A DNA stretch of 64,000 nt from Camellia lanceoleosa (Eukaryota; Streptophyta; Magnoliopsida; Ericales; Theaceae), in NCBI GenBank assembly GCA_025200525.1, contig CM045763.1, positions 57,801,530 to 57,865,529 of the forward strand, in the 5' to 3' direction. A program made the position numbers and the translations under genes. Below, piece after piece: positions 44,853 to 56,667 of this stretch. The notes beneath the pieces were generated by a model. The model was not told the origin of the DNA and did not search any database. It saw only the letters and a list, made by a program, of their open reading frames with translations. Position 1 is the stretch's first letter, and each line of letters opens with the position of its first letter.

Positions 44853-47800
44853 ATGGCAGACGACGTTCCACATGTCGGGACTCCTCCGGACCATGAGATG
44901 GACCCCGGGGTCGAGCTCCTCCCGTTGAGCGAGCGCCCATTCGATCTGGCGACCTATCGCCCGGCCATCCACGTGCTACCACCCGATGGACTTCGCCATT
45001 TCCGGCCGACAGGCTTTGGATCCGGAGCTTCTGCCATGAGCCGCCTCCCACTTGTCTTTGGCGCCCGAGGTAACATTCTCGTCTTTTATTTTCTCGCAAT
45101 GTAGGATTTCGTCAATCGCCGTAGCTAATCGAACCCATTAATCGCTTAGTTCTCGATGTCTTTGTAGTTGATTGTAGACAAACTCACAACTGACATTTGT
45201 TTAGGACCGACGCACATGCACACACTGCACTGGCCTCAAGCACTCAAACATACGGCACACATTGCACTATCAATTCGCCGACACCCGGTGCTTATTTGAA
45301 TTTGAAAACTCGCATGCATGCTAGATTTGCACAAAACTATACCAACACGCGGACACATCACACGTTGTAGTTCACTGAAACATACCGAGACCGGGCTTCT
45401 ATTTGGACTTTGAAAAACACGCACACATGCTATTTACACTGATCCTCATAGGAGCACTGACATGTCATAGGCCGTAGCCCACCCACTGGTATGCTGGAAC
45501 CTGACATTTGCTTGCATCTGAGACACGTACATGCGTGCACCATATTTACACTGCTCCACTCAAAAACACACTGATGCATTGCATATTGTAATTTACTGAA
45601 AACATACCGGCACCCGGTTTCTGTTTGAATCTAAAAACGTGCGCACACGCACCAAGTTTACACTGGAGCATCTAAAACATACTGACGCATCACGCGCTTG
45701 TAGTTTGCATATTTGTATCGACTGCATATCTTCATATGGCTTTGCAATTTCTTGACTACAGGGAGACTCCCATACTCTCCGCGGGTATGGGAACGTTACC
45801 GCTCGCGGTTGGTACACCGAGCTGCCTGACGCCGTTAGCCGCATTATTGATCGGGCGGCGGCCGCACCTTCGCAGGGACTCTCTGCTCAGACCTCTTCTT
45901 GCCGCCGGCAGAGGTGGTGGGACACCACCGATTCGTTCCATTTATCAGCGACTGGGGACATGACGATGACCCCTTACGACTTCTCGATGCTCACTGGCAT
46001 CGGGGTTGGGGGTGATCCGATCCCCTTCGATACAGACATGGATGAGTGGATTGCCGCTCAGGTTCACTTTCTTGGCGAGGCGCCGCCACTTGTTCGCCCA
46101 GGGTTCGTCCGCTACTCCTGGTTCGAGGTGCGCTGAGTGCAGACCATCTTTGGTGGACGCACTCGATGACCCAGAGGCGGCCCGAGATATGCACGCGGCT
46201 TTCTCATGTTTTTGCTGGGGACTACCCTGTTTGCCGACCGGGCAAACACAGTACCCCTCTGCTTGCTCAGCGCTTTGGTGGATGTTGAGAGGATTGTGCA
46301 GTATGACTGGGGAGGCGCGGCTTTGGCCACCCTTTACGGTTATATGAGCTCAGTCTCGCAAGGCAGATAACACAGGAGGCTATTGGCGAGCCCGAGGTAT
46401 GTCTTCTTCTCGCTTTTCATTTCGTTTCAGACTTTCAGATTCACGTATCGCACACACTGTTGTTCTGCGCTTTTACAATTCAGTATATCGTACACACGCA
46501 CACACATACTCACCTTTATACTTATCGCTCAATACACGGCTCTGCTATTTCGCTTTATTCAGATCCCTTTTCGATAAATGTTCGACATCGTCTTGCGTTG
46601 TGGGTCTATGCCTACTTTCCCAAAGCTAGAGCGATCGAGACGGAGACCCCTCTCGTCGTCCCCTTTCTCGCCATTCTGACGGGCGTCGTCCGAGGCCCCG
46701 ACACTTTTAGCTTCTTCCGCCGTTTCTTCGACACCATTACCCCCACCGAGGTATGTTTTACTTACAGCCCGTTTAAGCTTCACTTTCAAGCGTATATTTC
46801 GCATCGAGATAATCAATCAGATTTCATTTCAGGTCACCTGGCAGCCGTGGGCTCCACTACCAGCGGTGACACGGGATCGGTATGCCGGTGCCATCGAGAC
46901 CTCACGCTACCGGATTCTCCTGGAGGGCCCGGTCTGTCGGGCCTGGTACCTGGGTGAGCGTTTCATACGCCAGACCCTAGGGTCGCCGGAGCAGATAGTT
47001 CCGATCCATCCTCCCGAGCGTATGAGGGAGACTGAGGGATATAGCTTCCAGCAGATGGAGGATTACACCCTTGGCTGGGCCGTGGACGTGGATGCCGATG
47101 GCGAAGCGGCGACACTTAGAGTCCGGACCTTCTTGATGCGGCCTTTGAGCAGGGGCTCCCGAGCTGATCCAGCGAGACCTGCGGCGCCAGCGGCCCGGGC
47201 AGAGGCAGGAGCAGGAGCAGGAGTGGGGTCGTCGCAGAGGGCTCGAGCTCGTGGCAGGAGATGAGTGCAGAGGGGACGAGGGACAGCCCCCGCCGCCTAC
47301 TACCATCTTCACCTCAGGGCGATTGGGAAGACCTACCAGATCCCTTTTGCTCCTCCTCCGGCTGGTCATGAGTTGGCCGGTATTCCTGACTTGCCTCCGG
47401 TATGTATTACTTTATTTCTGCATCTTGCATTGTTATTTCATTTCAGTTCATTCAGATATCCCACAGAATACTAATGTATTTAATACTTTGGCAGGCTTCC
47501 TCCGAGTATACCCGTCACCAGGAGTCAATGCCTCCTCGATGGGGATGCTGCAATGACTCTCGACGCTTTGGCGTTCTGGCCTGCGGTATGTTCTATCGAC
47601 CCGATCTCAAATCATACTCTGTTTTGCACAATCTGCTATACTGCACAAGAATCTGATAAACTGCTCACGGCTTTCATACATTGCACTCATACACTGCATT
47701 CTGTACTGATAAACTGCTCACTGTACTCATACACTGCATCCTATACTGATAAACTGCTCACAGCTTTCTGATGTGTTTGTTCTTTGTATTTTCAGCCTCC

Positions 47801-48068
47801 TTTCCCGATCCCTCCAGTGGGTGGCGCTGCTCCAGCTGGGCCTCCCCTCTCTACCCGGGATGGCAGGATATTCCCTCGTACTAGAGGGGGACGTGGTCAC
47901 GTGGGGAGCAGCTCACGAGCTCCAGTTCCAGGAGATGGTGAGTCGGAGGCGGGGACGGAGTCATTTGCGGAGGAGGCCGGGGATAGCTCGGGCTCGGGCT
48001 CCGATAGTGACGGCTCCGACGATGCTTTTGTGCTTCTGCCCAGGAAGAGGGCGAGGACTGACCCTTAG
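44853..48068 (+). pseudogene. Plant mobile domain (PMD, MAIN-like) gene, six exons, antisense in element B
   Basis: The PMD family includes MAIN and MAIL1 of Arabidopsis, nuclear proteins needed for TE silencing and genome stability; many other copies lie in transposons. Likely exons: 44853-45069, 45762-46396, 46563-46750, 46833-47399, 47495-47585, 47796-48068, all bounded by GT/AG. Recognisable PMD blocks: TTDSFHL and MTMTPYDFSMLTGIGVGGDP, PPLVRPGFVRYSWF, ARGFLMFLLGTTLFADR, LLSALVDVERIVQYDWGGA, LWVYAYFPKA, FFRRFFDTITPTE, VTWQPWAPLPA, RILLEGPVCRAWYLGERFI and RQTLG.PEQIVP. The C-terminus is acidic and Ser/Gly-rich and ends in a basic LLPRKRARTDP, a possible nuclear signal. Damage: several one-base shifts in exon 2 (near 45815, 46130-46190, 46350), a stop in exon 4 (47262-47264) and a shift in exon 5. 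These may be real or consensus errors. Confidence 0.8.
45070..45761 (+). other. First intron of the PMD gene, with divergent repeats
   Basis: The intron starts GTAACATT and ends TTGACTACAG. It contains four loosely similar units of about 110-120 bp with CACACATGC..ATTTACACTG and ACTGACRCATCRCAC words (45200-45710). No coding potential is seen. Confidence 0.6.
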
Positions 48069-49430
48069 GCATGAGGCCTACTGCTGATGATGATGATTTT
48101 TGCTGCTTCTTTTCTTTATTTCTTTTCTTGTACTTTTCTCTTTTTGGTAGATAGAGTACTATGTACTGCCGCAGGCAGGTTTTTGCTTTTCTCAAACTAT
48201 GTACTTGAAAGAGATTATATAAAACAAACTTTTTATCTGAAAAGTGTTATGTTTACATATCTCGTACTTTGCACTGCATTGCATCATATTACATCTCGAA
48301 GGTAAATAAAATTTGTTTTACTGCCTGGAAATTGGGCACTTGCACTGTAATAATCGGATAACCAACCGACTAACAGCAAACGACTCATACAAACCACTGC
48401 TCGAACTGAACACAGCCCATACTCTGCTGGGGACTATTCTGCTGGGGATTGATCTGCATATAGCCCACAACTCAGTATTTGGTTCATTCTGTACATAGCA
48501 AACTTTGAACAAAATGTTAACTCGACAAGCCGGATCACGGCGGAAGCCGAAATTGAAACACACTCGGATGTCCCAAATTTTCCATTTCTTCTCTTACCTC
48601 GCATGGATGTAGAGAATGGCATGGCATTCTGAGCACAGACGATTTTGAGGTAAAGAGAGGCTTTTAACCTGGGTATCGAGCCTACAACTGGACACCACCG
48701 GAGAACTCAAGTACAGAAAGTAAAAGGCACACGACCTAACCACAACGAGACACACTCGGAAAAGACTCAAAACTAAGTTGAGACTAACAAACCAAAAGAC
48801 ACGACACAGACGTGTTTGAAAACAAAAGATCTTGAGGAGCCAATTCTTCCGGGCAGGTTTCCCACCCTCTCTGATTTGTGATTCTCGCATCACTCGGCCC
48901 TCGAGCTCGGTTTTTCTCACAAGACCTTCTTTTCACTTTTCTCTCGGCTTACACCTCTCTATTCTATAATCTCTCATTTTTTTTTATCCCTCCCCTGGGT
49001 GATTGATAGACAAATAGGAAGCGGCGGGTTCACCCCGTTACGACTAGCTCGCGGCTATTTCTTCTGGCAGATAGAGTGCCTTTCTGGTGAGTGCATTGAT
49101 GACAAGGGAGAGACAGAACACCTGACTCGACTGTGCCCCTAGTTCATTACTCTGACCATTCTTTGTTTTCCTTCTAAAACAGTTTTGATCAAAATGAACG
49201 CCAGATTAGCGTGCTTGGGCAATTTTTGATTTTGAAAATCATGCAAGCCAGGCTGTAAGCACTGAAAGTTTTCCTTTTGGGTCCAAACATGGTCCAATTT
49301 TGAAAAATGGAATTGTTTTCGAGAAAATAGTCAACCTCAGTAAAAATTTTCAAAAACTATTTTTGCAAACGGTCAATGCTCAACAGGCACAGAACCTACC
49401 CTCGAGATACGCAACCTCGGATCGGAGGCA
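48069..49430. other. Downstream of the PMD gene and middle part of element B
   Basis: An AATAAA-type signal at about 48303-48310 could end PMD transcripts. The stretch 49100-49370 is the inverted homologue of the interior of element A around the insertion point (37860-37998 joined to 60346-60490). I see no other gene. Confidence 0.5.
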
Positions 49431-49436
49431 ATTTGG

Positions 49437-49610
49437 AAAATTGCCCCTTGCTTGAAGGGGCGCATGGCAACGGAAAGTTGCCCCTAGTTTGGGCGGCAGC
49501 TTACAGCGACGCGTGGCAACGGAAAGTTGCCCCTAGTTTGGGCGGCAACTCAGGGCAATCTTTATGGCAATGCGAGGCAACGGAAAGTTGCCCCTTGTTT
49601 AGACAATGCC
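49437..49610. repeat. Three copies of a GGCAACGGAAAGTTGCCCC repeat
   Basis: TGGCAACGGAAAGTTGCCCC, followed by TAGTTTGGGCGGCA in the first two, occurs at about 49467, 49511 and 49566, spaced 44 and 55 bp. Each unit contains a GGCAAC/GTTGCC inverted pair and, read on the minus strand, AACTAGGGGCAAC, the same word repeated in element A. Confidence 0.8.
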
Positions 49611-49919
49611 GCAGCACGCTCATCAACGATTGATCACGACCAGGCTCTCGGGCACGGAGAGGACGAAGACGGCCACAAACAATATATGGACATAGTCACC
49701 TTGAAAGCATTGGTGGCTGGGTTTCAGGAGGAAGTTGATCACGTAACTCCAGTCGTTGCAACCGAGATATCAGATTCGGAAGAAGGCACAGGTGATCTAA
49801 ACCATTACATGAACTGAGACGCTATGAAAGCGTTAAGGGCTGGACTTCAAGATGAAGTTGCCTACGTATCCCAATCATGGGAATCAAGCCTTACGTAGTT
49901 CCGGTTAAGGTACTCTCGG

Positions 49920-50240
49920 GTATTTAACCTCTCCTTTTTATGCTCTAACTTTTGCCAAGACGCCTATTGCAGGTTTTCGACCTTGCGAGCTTTGTTCTTC
50001 TTCCTTTTCTTTCTTTTTCATTTTTTTTTTCTTTTTTCTTTTAGGCTCTAACTTTTGCCAAGGCGCCCGATGCGGGTTTTCGACCTTGCGAGCTATATTC
50101 TTCTTTCCTTTCTTTTCTCTATTCTTTTCATCTTCTTTTTTTTTGCATTTTTTTCTTTTTCATTCTTTTCTTTGCTCTAACTTTTGCCTGGGTCGCCCTT
50201 CCGGGTTTTCGGCCCAGCGAGCCTCTCAAAGGGTAAAAAA
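49920..50240. repeat. Pyrimidine-rich blocks shared with element A
   Basis: GCTCTAACTTTTGCC followed by a CG-rich 12-mer, GGGTTTTCGACCTTGCGAGC and a CT-rich tract occurs twice (49948, 50043), then a variant (50174). These are the inverted equivalents of the blocks at 36750-37525. Confidence 0.8.
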
Positions 50241-50906
50241 ATATAACAAATCCATGTCACACGGTTTTGAGATTGAAGCCTCCCCTTTTCCGGGAGAATG
50301 ACTGTTGCAGTGCTTTGCAGGAGATTCCATCATGGTTGCTTTGCAAACTTCTTTTGGCGAACTCTAATCTTTTGCTCCGATTACGGTGCCTCTTGATCGA
50401 GGGCCGCTTCAAGTCTGGCCTCACAGGCCTTGCATTGATAACTAAATTCTGGATGTCGGTCCAAGGTTTGGAAAATGAAGGGTCGAGTTACGAGGCTGAA
50501 AGCGATCCTAAGCTGCGCAATCTCAAGAGCGACTCCACACAGGTCTTTGCAAGACCGCACAAAACATTTTGTTTTTGAAAGTTTTTAAGAAAGCGACAAA
50601 TCGCCCGTATTGAAGATAGTGCGGAACCAGTCTGGATCGGGCTAGGGTCCTTCTCAGTACTCACACTAACAAGCATGATTTGAATCATTAAGGGCTTAGC
50701 GTGCCTCTCTTTCTTTCAAAATGATCAAAACTTTGTAAAACCCGAGGAATTCCTTCATCTTTGTTTTCACCGCAGTGCTTGAAAAAGTTTTGAAAAACTT
50801 AGGTCAAAGCAATGATTTTTAAGGCCCAAAAGAGCGGGCGGAATGCGCTGTCACCCCATTCGAATTCTCTGGCACAATCAGCACGCACAATCAATAAACA
50901 TGGAAA
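50241..50906. other. Interior of element B between the shared blocks and the solo LTR
   Basis: Non-coding. It shows partial inverted similarity to 36100-36420 of element A. Confidence 0.5.
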
Positions 50907-51291
50907 CCCGGTGTAGACACCCCATTTTTGACCGTCCTCAAGACTTGGACGTCACCGTTTGAACACTCGGTGATCATCCATGTGTGTGTTCGTTTGGAGT
51001 TCCCGGAGTTCTCGGCTCGCGCGCCGTGCCTCAGGACCTCCGAACTCGACCGTTTGTGTTTGGTTTTGCACCAAACACTTGTGTTTTGCCTTTGAGGGGC
51101 AGGGAATGCCTTCTGAGGCATCCCCACACACCACCGGCTGGGGCTAGAGGCCACCGGCTGGCTGTAGTTGTCACCGGCACTATATTGTGCCGGTCGGCAC
51201 TGTTTTGGGCGAAATGACCATTTTGCCCTGCCGACCACTGTGCACTTGCATTGTGAGATATATTCTCACAAGTGTATGCAACTTGTTTCTT

Positions 51292-51358
51292 CTCCATACA
51301 CGTGTATGGAGGGATGAGCTGCTTAGTGGCCAAGCTTGTAAGCTTTTGGCCTATAAGA
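51292..51358 (+). promoter_or_regulatory. G-box palindrome and TATA box in the solo LTR
   Basis: CTCCATACACGTGTATGGAG (51292-51311) and TATAAGA (51352-51358), 40 bp apart, as in element B. Confidence 0.7.
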
Positions 51359-51854
51359 GGGAAGGCTCTTCCTCTTGGTGGAGGTTAGCAATTTTCGTAA
51401 GGTTAGCCATTGTTAGAGAGTTGAAAGCTCGGTTTTTAGGGTTAAGTTAGATATACACTTTGTATCTCTCTTTTCTCTTTGAACTCTAGGTGTTTAGTCC
51501 ATACTATTGCACTAAAGCACCTAGTGTTCCACCTCTCTTGAACCGAAGCTCCAAGAGTTGTTCTTGGAGTTTTTGGTGGTTTTTGAGCTCAAGGAGGCAA
51601 CAACATCAACCTTTGTGAAGGTAGTCAACAAGGGTAAGAAACTTACACTTTATTCCCCATTTTTGCAACTTGTTTTTACCTAGTTTAAAAACAGTTTTTG
51701 GCCTAGTGTTAGGCACATCAAATCTCTGTTTTTAAGTCCTCTTTATTGTATATTAAGAGTGCTTTGTGGTTTAAGGAACTTTGACCACCTTTAGGCCCTG
51801 AAAAGGCCACTTTTTGTGCCATTTTGGAGAGATCCGAGATTTTGGTCTTGGGAT

Positions 51855-51896
51855 CTCTTCACCACTGAAATCTTGAGGGATTTCAGTGGTGAAGAG
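51855..51896. other. 18-bp stem hairpin in the solo LTR
   Basis: Arms CTCTTCACCACTGAAATC and its complement around TTGAGG. Compared with element B, one base pair has changed on both sides (C-G to T-A) and the stem remains perfect. Confidence 0.9.
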
Positions 51897-54610
51897 CATG
51901 CCTTGAAGTCTCAAGAAGGAGAGGGCCACCCCCTTTCCTTGATGTCCTTGAAAAGGACAAGTTTGGCTTCTTGTGAGAGTTCCATGTTTAGTTGTGTATT
52001 GAGCATGTTTTGGTTGTTTACCATGCTTATATTGCCATATTATAGCATGTCTTCAAGTGGGTTTTAGTACTCTTTGCGTGATTTGCATAGTTACTTTGTA
52101 ATGCCTTAATATTGCCTTAACATGACTAGCTTGTTAGCCCTAGTTTTTAGCATGTTTTAGGCTTAGACTTGTGAAGTTTGTAAGCTTGTTTTGTCATGCT
52201 TTAGCTCTGTCCATGATCATTTTGGTCATTCTTAGCATGCACTTTGTAGCTCCTTTGTATTTGGCTTGTTGGCCTTAAAAGCATGAATGTGTGGTATGCT
52301 ATTCTAGCTTTGTATTTGATGGTTGGGACCATCTTCCATGCTATTTCAGTCCCCCATACATGCTTATTTGATTGCCTAGCATGCATCTTTAATGCTTTGG
52401 TTACATGTGTGGTACATCCCTTTGAAAGTGCATGTGTGCATGCCCTTGATTTTGAGCCTTTTAGATGCTATCTAGGTGTGCCCCTAGCCTTGTTTAGGTC
52501 TGCATGTGACCTGTTTTGAGCCCCCTTGGCCTTGTGAGGCTTGGTGGGTTTGGCCTTGGTTTAAGCCTTCATGGCTTGTTTCAAGTACTTGGGCCATTTA
52601 TTGTGTATTTGGCTTGCTTTGTTGCATGACTTGGCACCATGTTTAGTATGATTTTCAGAGCCTAAGTTGCATGCTAGTAGTCCACGTTTAGCTCATTTCA
52701 AGTGTGCTTGAATGTTGTTTGTTATGCCTAAGTATTGGTGTCTCAATGTGTGCATGTGTACATGTGTGTTTAGACTCCATCCTTAGCATTTTGGCCACTG
52801 TTCTTGGGCCTTTTAGAGCTGTCCAATTCATGTGTAAGTCCATTCCTACTTTGCTTTGCATGCTTGTATGTCCACACAACAATATTCTTGCGTTGCATTG
52901 TCCATCTTGCACCCTAGATGACATGCTTAGGATTGCACCACATTAACATGCATACCAAGCCTCTTGAAGTGAGTTTGATGGAGGTTGGTGCCTTTTGTGC
53001 CTATGTGTTTTGCATGCATTTGAAAGTGAAGGTGCATTCTTGGTTCTTAGGATCATCACGCATGGAAATGCGCGATTGATGGTCCGGGAATCGAGGCACA
53101 TGCCCTCTTGAGTCCATAGCATGATGAGGGATGTGCTTGGTGCATACATGCTTTGGTTTGCATTGCCTTGCCTTTGGTTTCCTCTGCTGCTGTCAGTTGC
53201 AGGTTCTGCAGGGATAAAGGGCCGATCGGCACTCTTTATTGTTACGGCCATTTGCCTCTTGGCAGCCGATAATGAAATTCAGAGCCGGTGGCTTCCTCCC
53301 TCAGCCGGTGGCTCCCTGCCTCAGCCGGTGATGTTCCCCAGTGCTCTGAGAAGCACCCCTGAAGTTTTGGGAATTTTCAGAGAAGGAGAGCAGAGGAAAC
53401 AGAGGCCACACTTGGGCGGCAGTGTAGTTCCGAGCGAACCCCGGGCACGCGCGGCAGTCAGCCCTCCTTCCGAGGCATTTATCGCTTAAATAGATTAATT
53501 AGTCTATTTAATTAATTTAGTTGATTTGTAATATTTAATTAGCTAGAATAGTTAATTATTTATTCGGCCTGTATTATTATTTGGTCCCTCCGAGGGCGAA
53601 TTTGTAATAAGCGTGTGTGAGTGGGTGTATGTCTTCCAACCCCACTTCTTTTCTATCCCTTTATTTACCTGCTTATGGTAGATTAGGGCATGTCTAAATT
53701 AGCATACTTTATGCAATGCATGTGTGCATTCATGCATTTGTTTACATGCATCGGGTTCGGCACATCATGCAAACTGCATCGTACTTTCAATTCCAAATTG
53801 AATACGTGGTAGTTGCTGCATTTCATGTGCCATGCTTAGGATAGCCGAGCCCATTTAGATTACATCCCTGTATGTGATGCATTAGCCACTTGACATGAAC
53901 TAGGTCACGCATGTTTGCTAACTAGTTTACTGTTTTGGCACGGAGTACGATGTAAGTATTTACGCTTTAGCATATCGCATGCGTGTGAATGTTAACATGA
54001 TAATAGGCTTACCATGCGGCTAAATGCTTACGTGTTATAAACTGCTTGAATGCCTGTGGATGAAGGTTGGATTGCCTGAGTTAGAACCACTCATTGAAAT
54101 CCGTATTTTAGCCTACTTGCGAGTAGCAAAATCTAACACGTTTTTCGAGACAAAACGGATGTGCAATGCTTATTCCCAAATTAGGCGATCTAGTCTATAC
54201 TTTTGTGCTGTGCGCATCACATAGTAATTCTAGGTTAATAACCGGAATAAGAACGCATAATGTTTTCAAAAACGAATATCACGGTTAGTAGAGGCCGGTC
54301 TTGACGGCGAAAAGTGCTCATAAATGACCTTCCCGATCGTACCCAAGCTCCCGAGCCAAGACCACTTTGTGATGATGACGGACGTGTGGCCTTCGCACCG
54401 AGTCGTGGTTTCCTAAATTTCCCAATTAAAATATTTAGGTGGCGACTCAGAATCCGCAAAGCGTCCATGTTTGGCACTACTTTTCAAAAATCAGTTTTCT
54501 CAAACGATTTGCCAGATTTGGACTCTTTGGTTCAGATTTAGAACCGCAACAAACAAAAGGGAGTCCGAACTGCAGTAGCCGAGGTCCTCCGCGGGACGTG
54601 CTACACCCGG

Positions 54611-55333
54611 TAGCAACGGCTGTTCATTTAGGTTCCCCGGATGTAAACTGGCTCCAGCAGAGGCAGACCCAAAGAGAAAGCAAAAGAGGTATTTACAAAA
54701 CAAAACGATGCTTGAGGCAACAACCCCGAAGCCACCTGGTATTCTTATATAAGAGGGACTGACTCATTACAATTAGACAGACCCTTAAGCAAAAGGACTG
54801 ACTCAAAACAATGAGACAGGCTCAAAACAAAATAAAAAGACTGACTCGACACCCAAGTCAGAATGTGCAAGACCAAGATTCGCGAATGCTAAAAAATGCG
54901 TGCCAAACGCCACATCCAAAAATGTACCAAATGCTGCCATGCAATTCACTCACGATTATATACTCACGATTCTGTGTCCTCCGTATCTGTGTCCACGCAT
55001 CTAGGAACTCAGAGTGATTGATTTGGCCGAGGTGGGCGGAGGATAATCTTGTTATCAATCAAATCCTGACCTCGTGTGACGGAGGCGAAGCTTATCCGTG
55101 GGATGGCCGATCAGGTGGTACGACAAGATCTTGAGTGGCATCATGGCCTGCTGGAAGGGGTTTGGGGAGTGGCTTAGGATCGAGGGGTGTAAGATGCCCC
55201 TTTTTGGTTAAGATCAGGAGTGCCCTAGACAAAGGCATGTAAAGAGGATGGAAGGCCCTGCGCCCTCGGGCAGTACTTGAGTTGACGCTCTTGCTAGATG
55301 CACTAGCTTAATTCGTGGTGCGGCCTTAGATTT
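54611..55333. other. Element B interior downstream (in its orientation) of the remnant sense ORF
   Basis: It contains several GACTGACTC words (54757-54845) and no recognisable pol sequence. Confidence 0.5.
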
Positions 55334-55962
55334 CTAATTCTTTCCAAATGCAAGGCTGGGAGCGGGAAGAACTGTCTTGGCATGACGGGGCCTGTCCCGA
55401 TTCTCTGATTGACTGGAACTGCCCTCAGGCGGAGTGGGGAAAACATCATCCACAATTTTGGTTACAATCGCGGATACCTGTTGTTTGCTCATTCCCCCGG
55501 CTTTCAAAGCCTGGACTGCCCACAGCAGTTGTTCAATAGGGTCGGCCTCGGCCTTTACTTTGTCTTTGCCTCTGGTCTCAGCCTGATGAGAGGTTTGGGT
55601 CGGTACTGGTATATCACTGTTGTGGGTGGAGGTCGTCTCCGACTGATTGAGTTCGATCACAATCCGCCCCAAAGAGGGGGGCCCTAGGGTTCGAATTTCC
55701 AAAGATACGGTGCAACCGTTGGCGAGGTTGACATTCCGTAAGCGAGATCCGCCACGGACCTCTGGAGATCGCCTATCATCCCCATTAACTCGAATGTAGT
55801 GGGCTCGCGAGCCTGATAAAACTGAGGGGTCCAAATTGGATGTGCAGCGGGCGACCTGGGCGGGTGCGGCATATCAACAGTAGCTTCATCCTGTGGGATG
55901 GTTTCCTGACTCAACGCGGCCGTCATGACCACAATCTCTTCTGAGTTCTGCGTCATGTTCAC
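55334..55962 (-). pseudogene. Remnant sense ORF of element B in the gag position
   Basis: A frame starting MNMTQNSEEIVVM at 55962 runs to 55684. A second frame covers 55834-55334 and includes KDKVKAEADPIEQLLWAVQ and KQQVSAIVTKIVDDVFPTP; the two join near 55700 if one base is gained or lost. Together they give about 200 codons on the element's sense strand, about 700 bp after the PBS, where gag or an extra ORF1 is found in related elements. There is a predicted helical segment, but I see no Retrotrans_gag core or zinc knuckle. A gag N-terminus is possible but unproven. Confidence 0.45.
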
Positions 55963-56640
55963 CCGCCGCCAAAGAAGGAATATCGACTATTCTGCTTCAA
56001 CTTTCAATTCTCTAACCTCGAAGGAAAAACGACAGACGTTTCAAAAAACAGATCAAACATAGGTGTAGTCAATCAATCGATCCCTACTATCGATAATCGC
56101 TCCCGTAATCATCGGGTCCCAAAATCGAATCGACATCGCAGATATAATCGATTCTCAAAATATCGATATCGTGTCCGCAGTCGAGACCTGCATCGCAAAC
56201 TGGTATATGCATTCCCTGTAGAGATACACTCTAAAAAGCACATAGTAGGTAAAAAGAGAGTCAAAACACTCCTATATTGGAGTAGGGTTTCCCTGTCCTA
56301 TTTTGTCAGGAGCTAGGGCTTCACTACGCACACAGCGGTTTCAAACAACCTATATCGGGTAAGCAACCTGTCCTAGTTTGGAATGGTCACTTATGGATTC
56401 CGAATATGCACTAGGTCGAATGGTCAAAAGAGGGTGCCCCGGTAAAACCGGGGTTTGTGTTCCCATACTGGCAGAGCCCGCAACCGGTCAGCCTTACGGA
56501 CATGCCTTGACAAGACAAGCCTCCAAGAAACCGCCAGAATAGCAGATGGCCAACACGGTGTCCTAGGCGCACTAATGCACATGCAATGCAAAGAAACACA
56601 TAAGTGTAGTCAAAATAGGATATCACGAAGTTCGAAAGCT
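55963..56640 (-). other. 5' leader of element B between the PBS and the sense ORF
   Basis: No gene recognised. It contains a set of ATCGAT-like words (56070-56170). Confidence 0.5.
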
Positions 56641-56647
56641 TTCTAAA

Positions 56648-56667
56648 ATCCCCAAAGAGAGTCGCCA
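56648..56667 (-). other. Primer binding site of element B
   Basis: On the minus strand TGGCGACTCTCTTTGGGGAT follows the end of the 5' LTR by about five bases. It shows that the LTR at 56673-60345 is the 5' LTR and fixes the orientation. The primer tRNA is not certain; an Arg-type primer is used by some large Tat elements. Confidence 0.8.

Larger units (their letters stand above)
50907..54610 (+). mobile_element. Solo LTR of a related subfamily, nested in element B
   Basis: The LTR at 50912-54605 (3694 bp) starts TGTAGACACCCCATTTT and ends GTGCTACA. CCCGG lies directly on both sides (50907-50911 and 54606-54610). There is no PBS or PPT next to it. These are the marks of a solo LTR left by recombination between the two LTRs of a full element. 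Its first 300 bp are about 94 percent like the LTRs of element B, but the middle has diverged more, so it came from another subfamily and not from element B. Confidence 0.92.

Noticed and set aside
48594..48920. Minus-strand frame with hydrophobic stretches, possible env-like protein
   Set aside because: It lies in element B on the sense strand, but it is short and lacks a signal peptide, a clear membrane anchor or any family match. The hydrophobic residues come from pyrimidine-rich codons.
54440..54450. TGGCGACTC inside the LTR ends (38160, 54440, 56822) as primer sites
   Set aside because: They lie well inside the LTRs. The true PBS is fixed by the LTR end and target duplication in element B. 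The likeness may be an old duplication of the PBS region.
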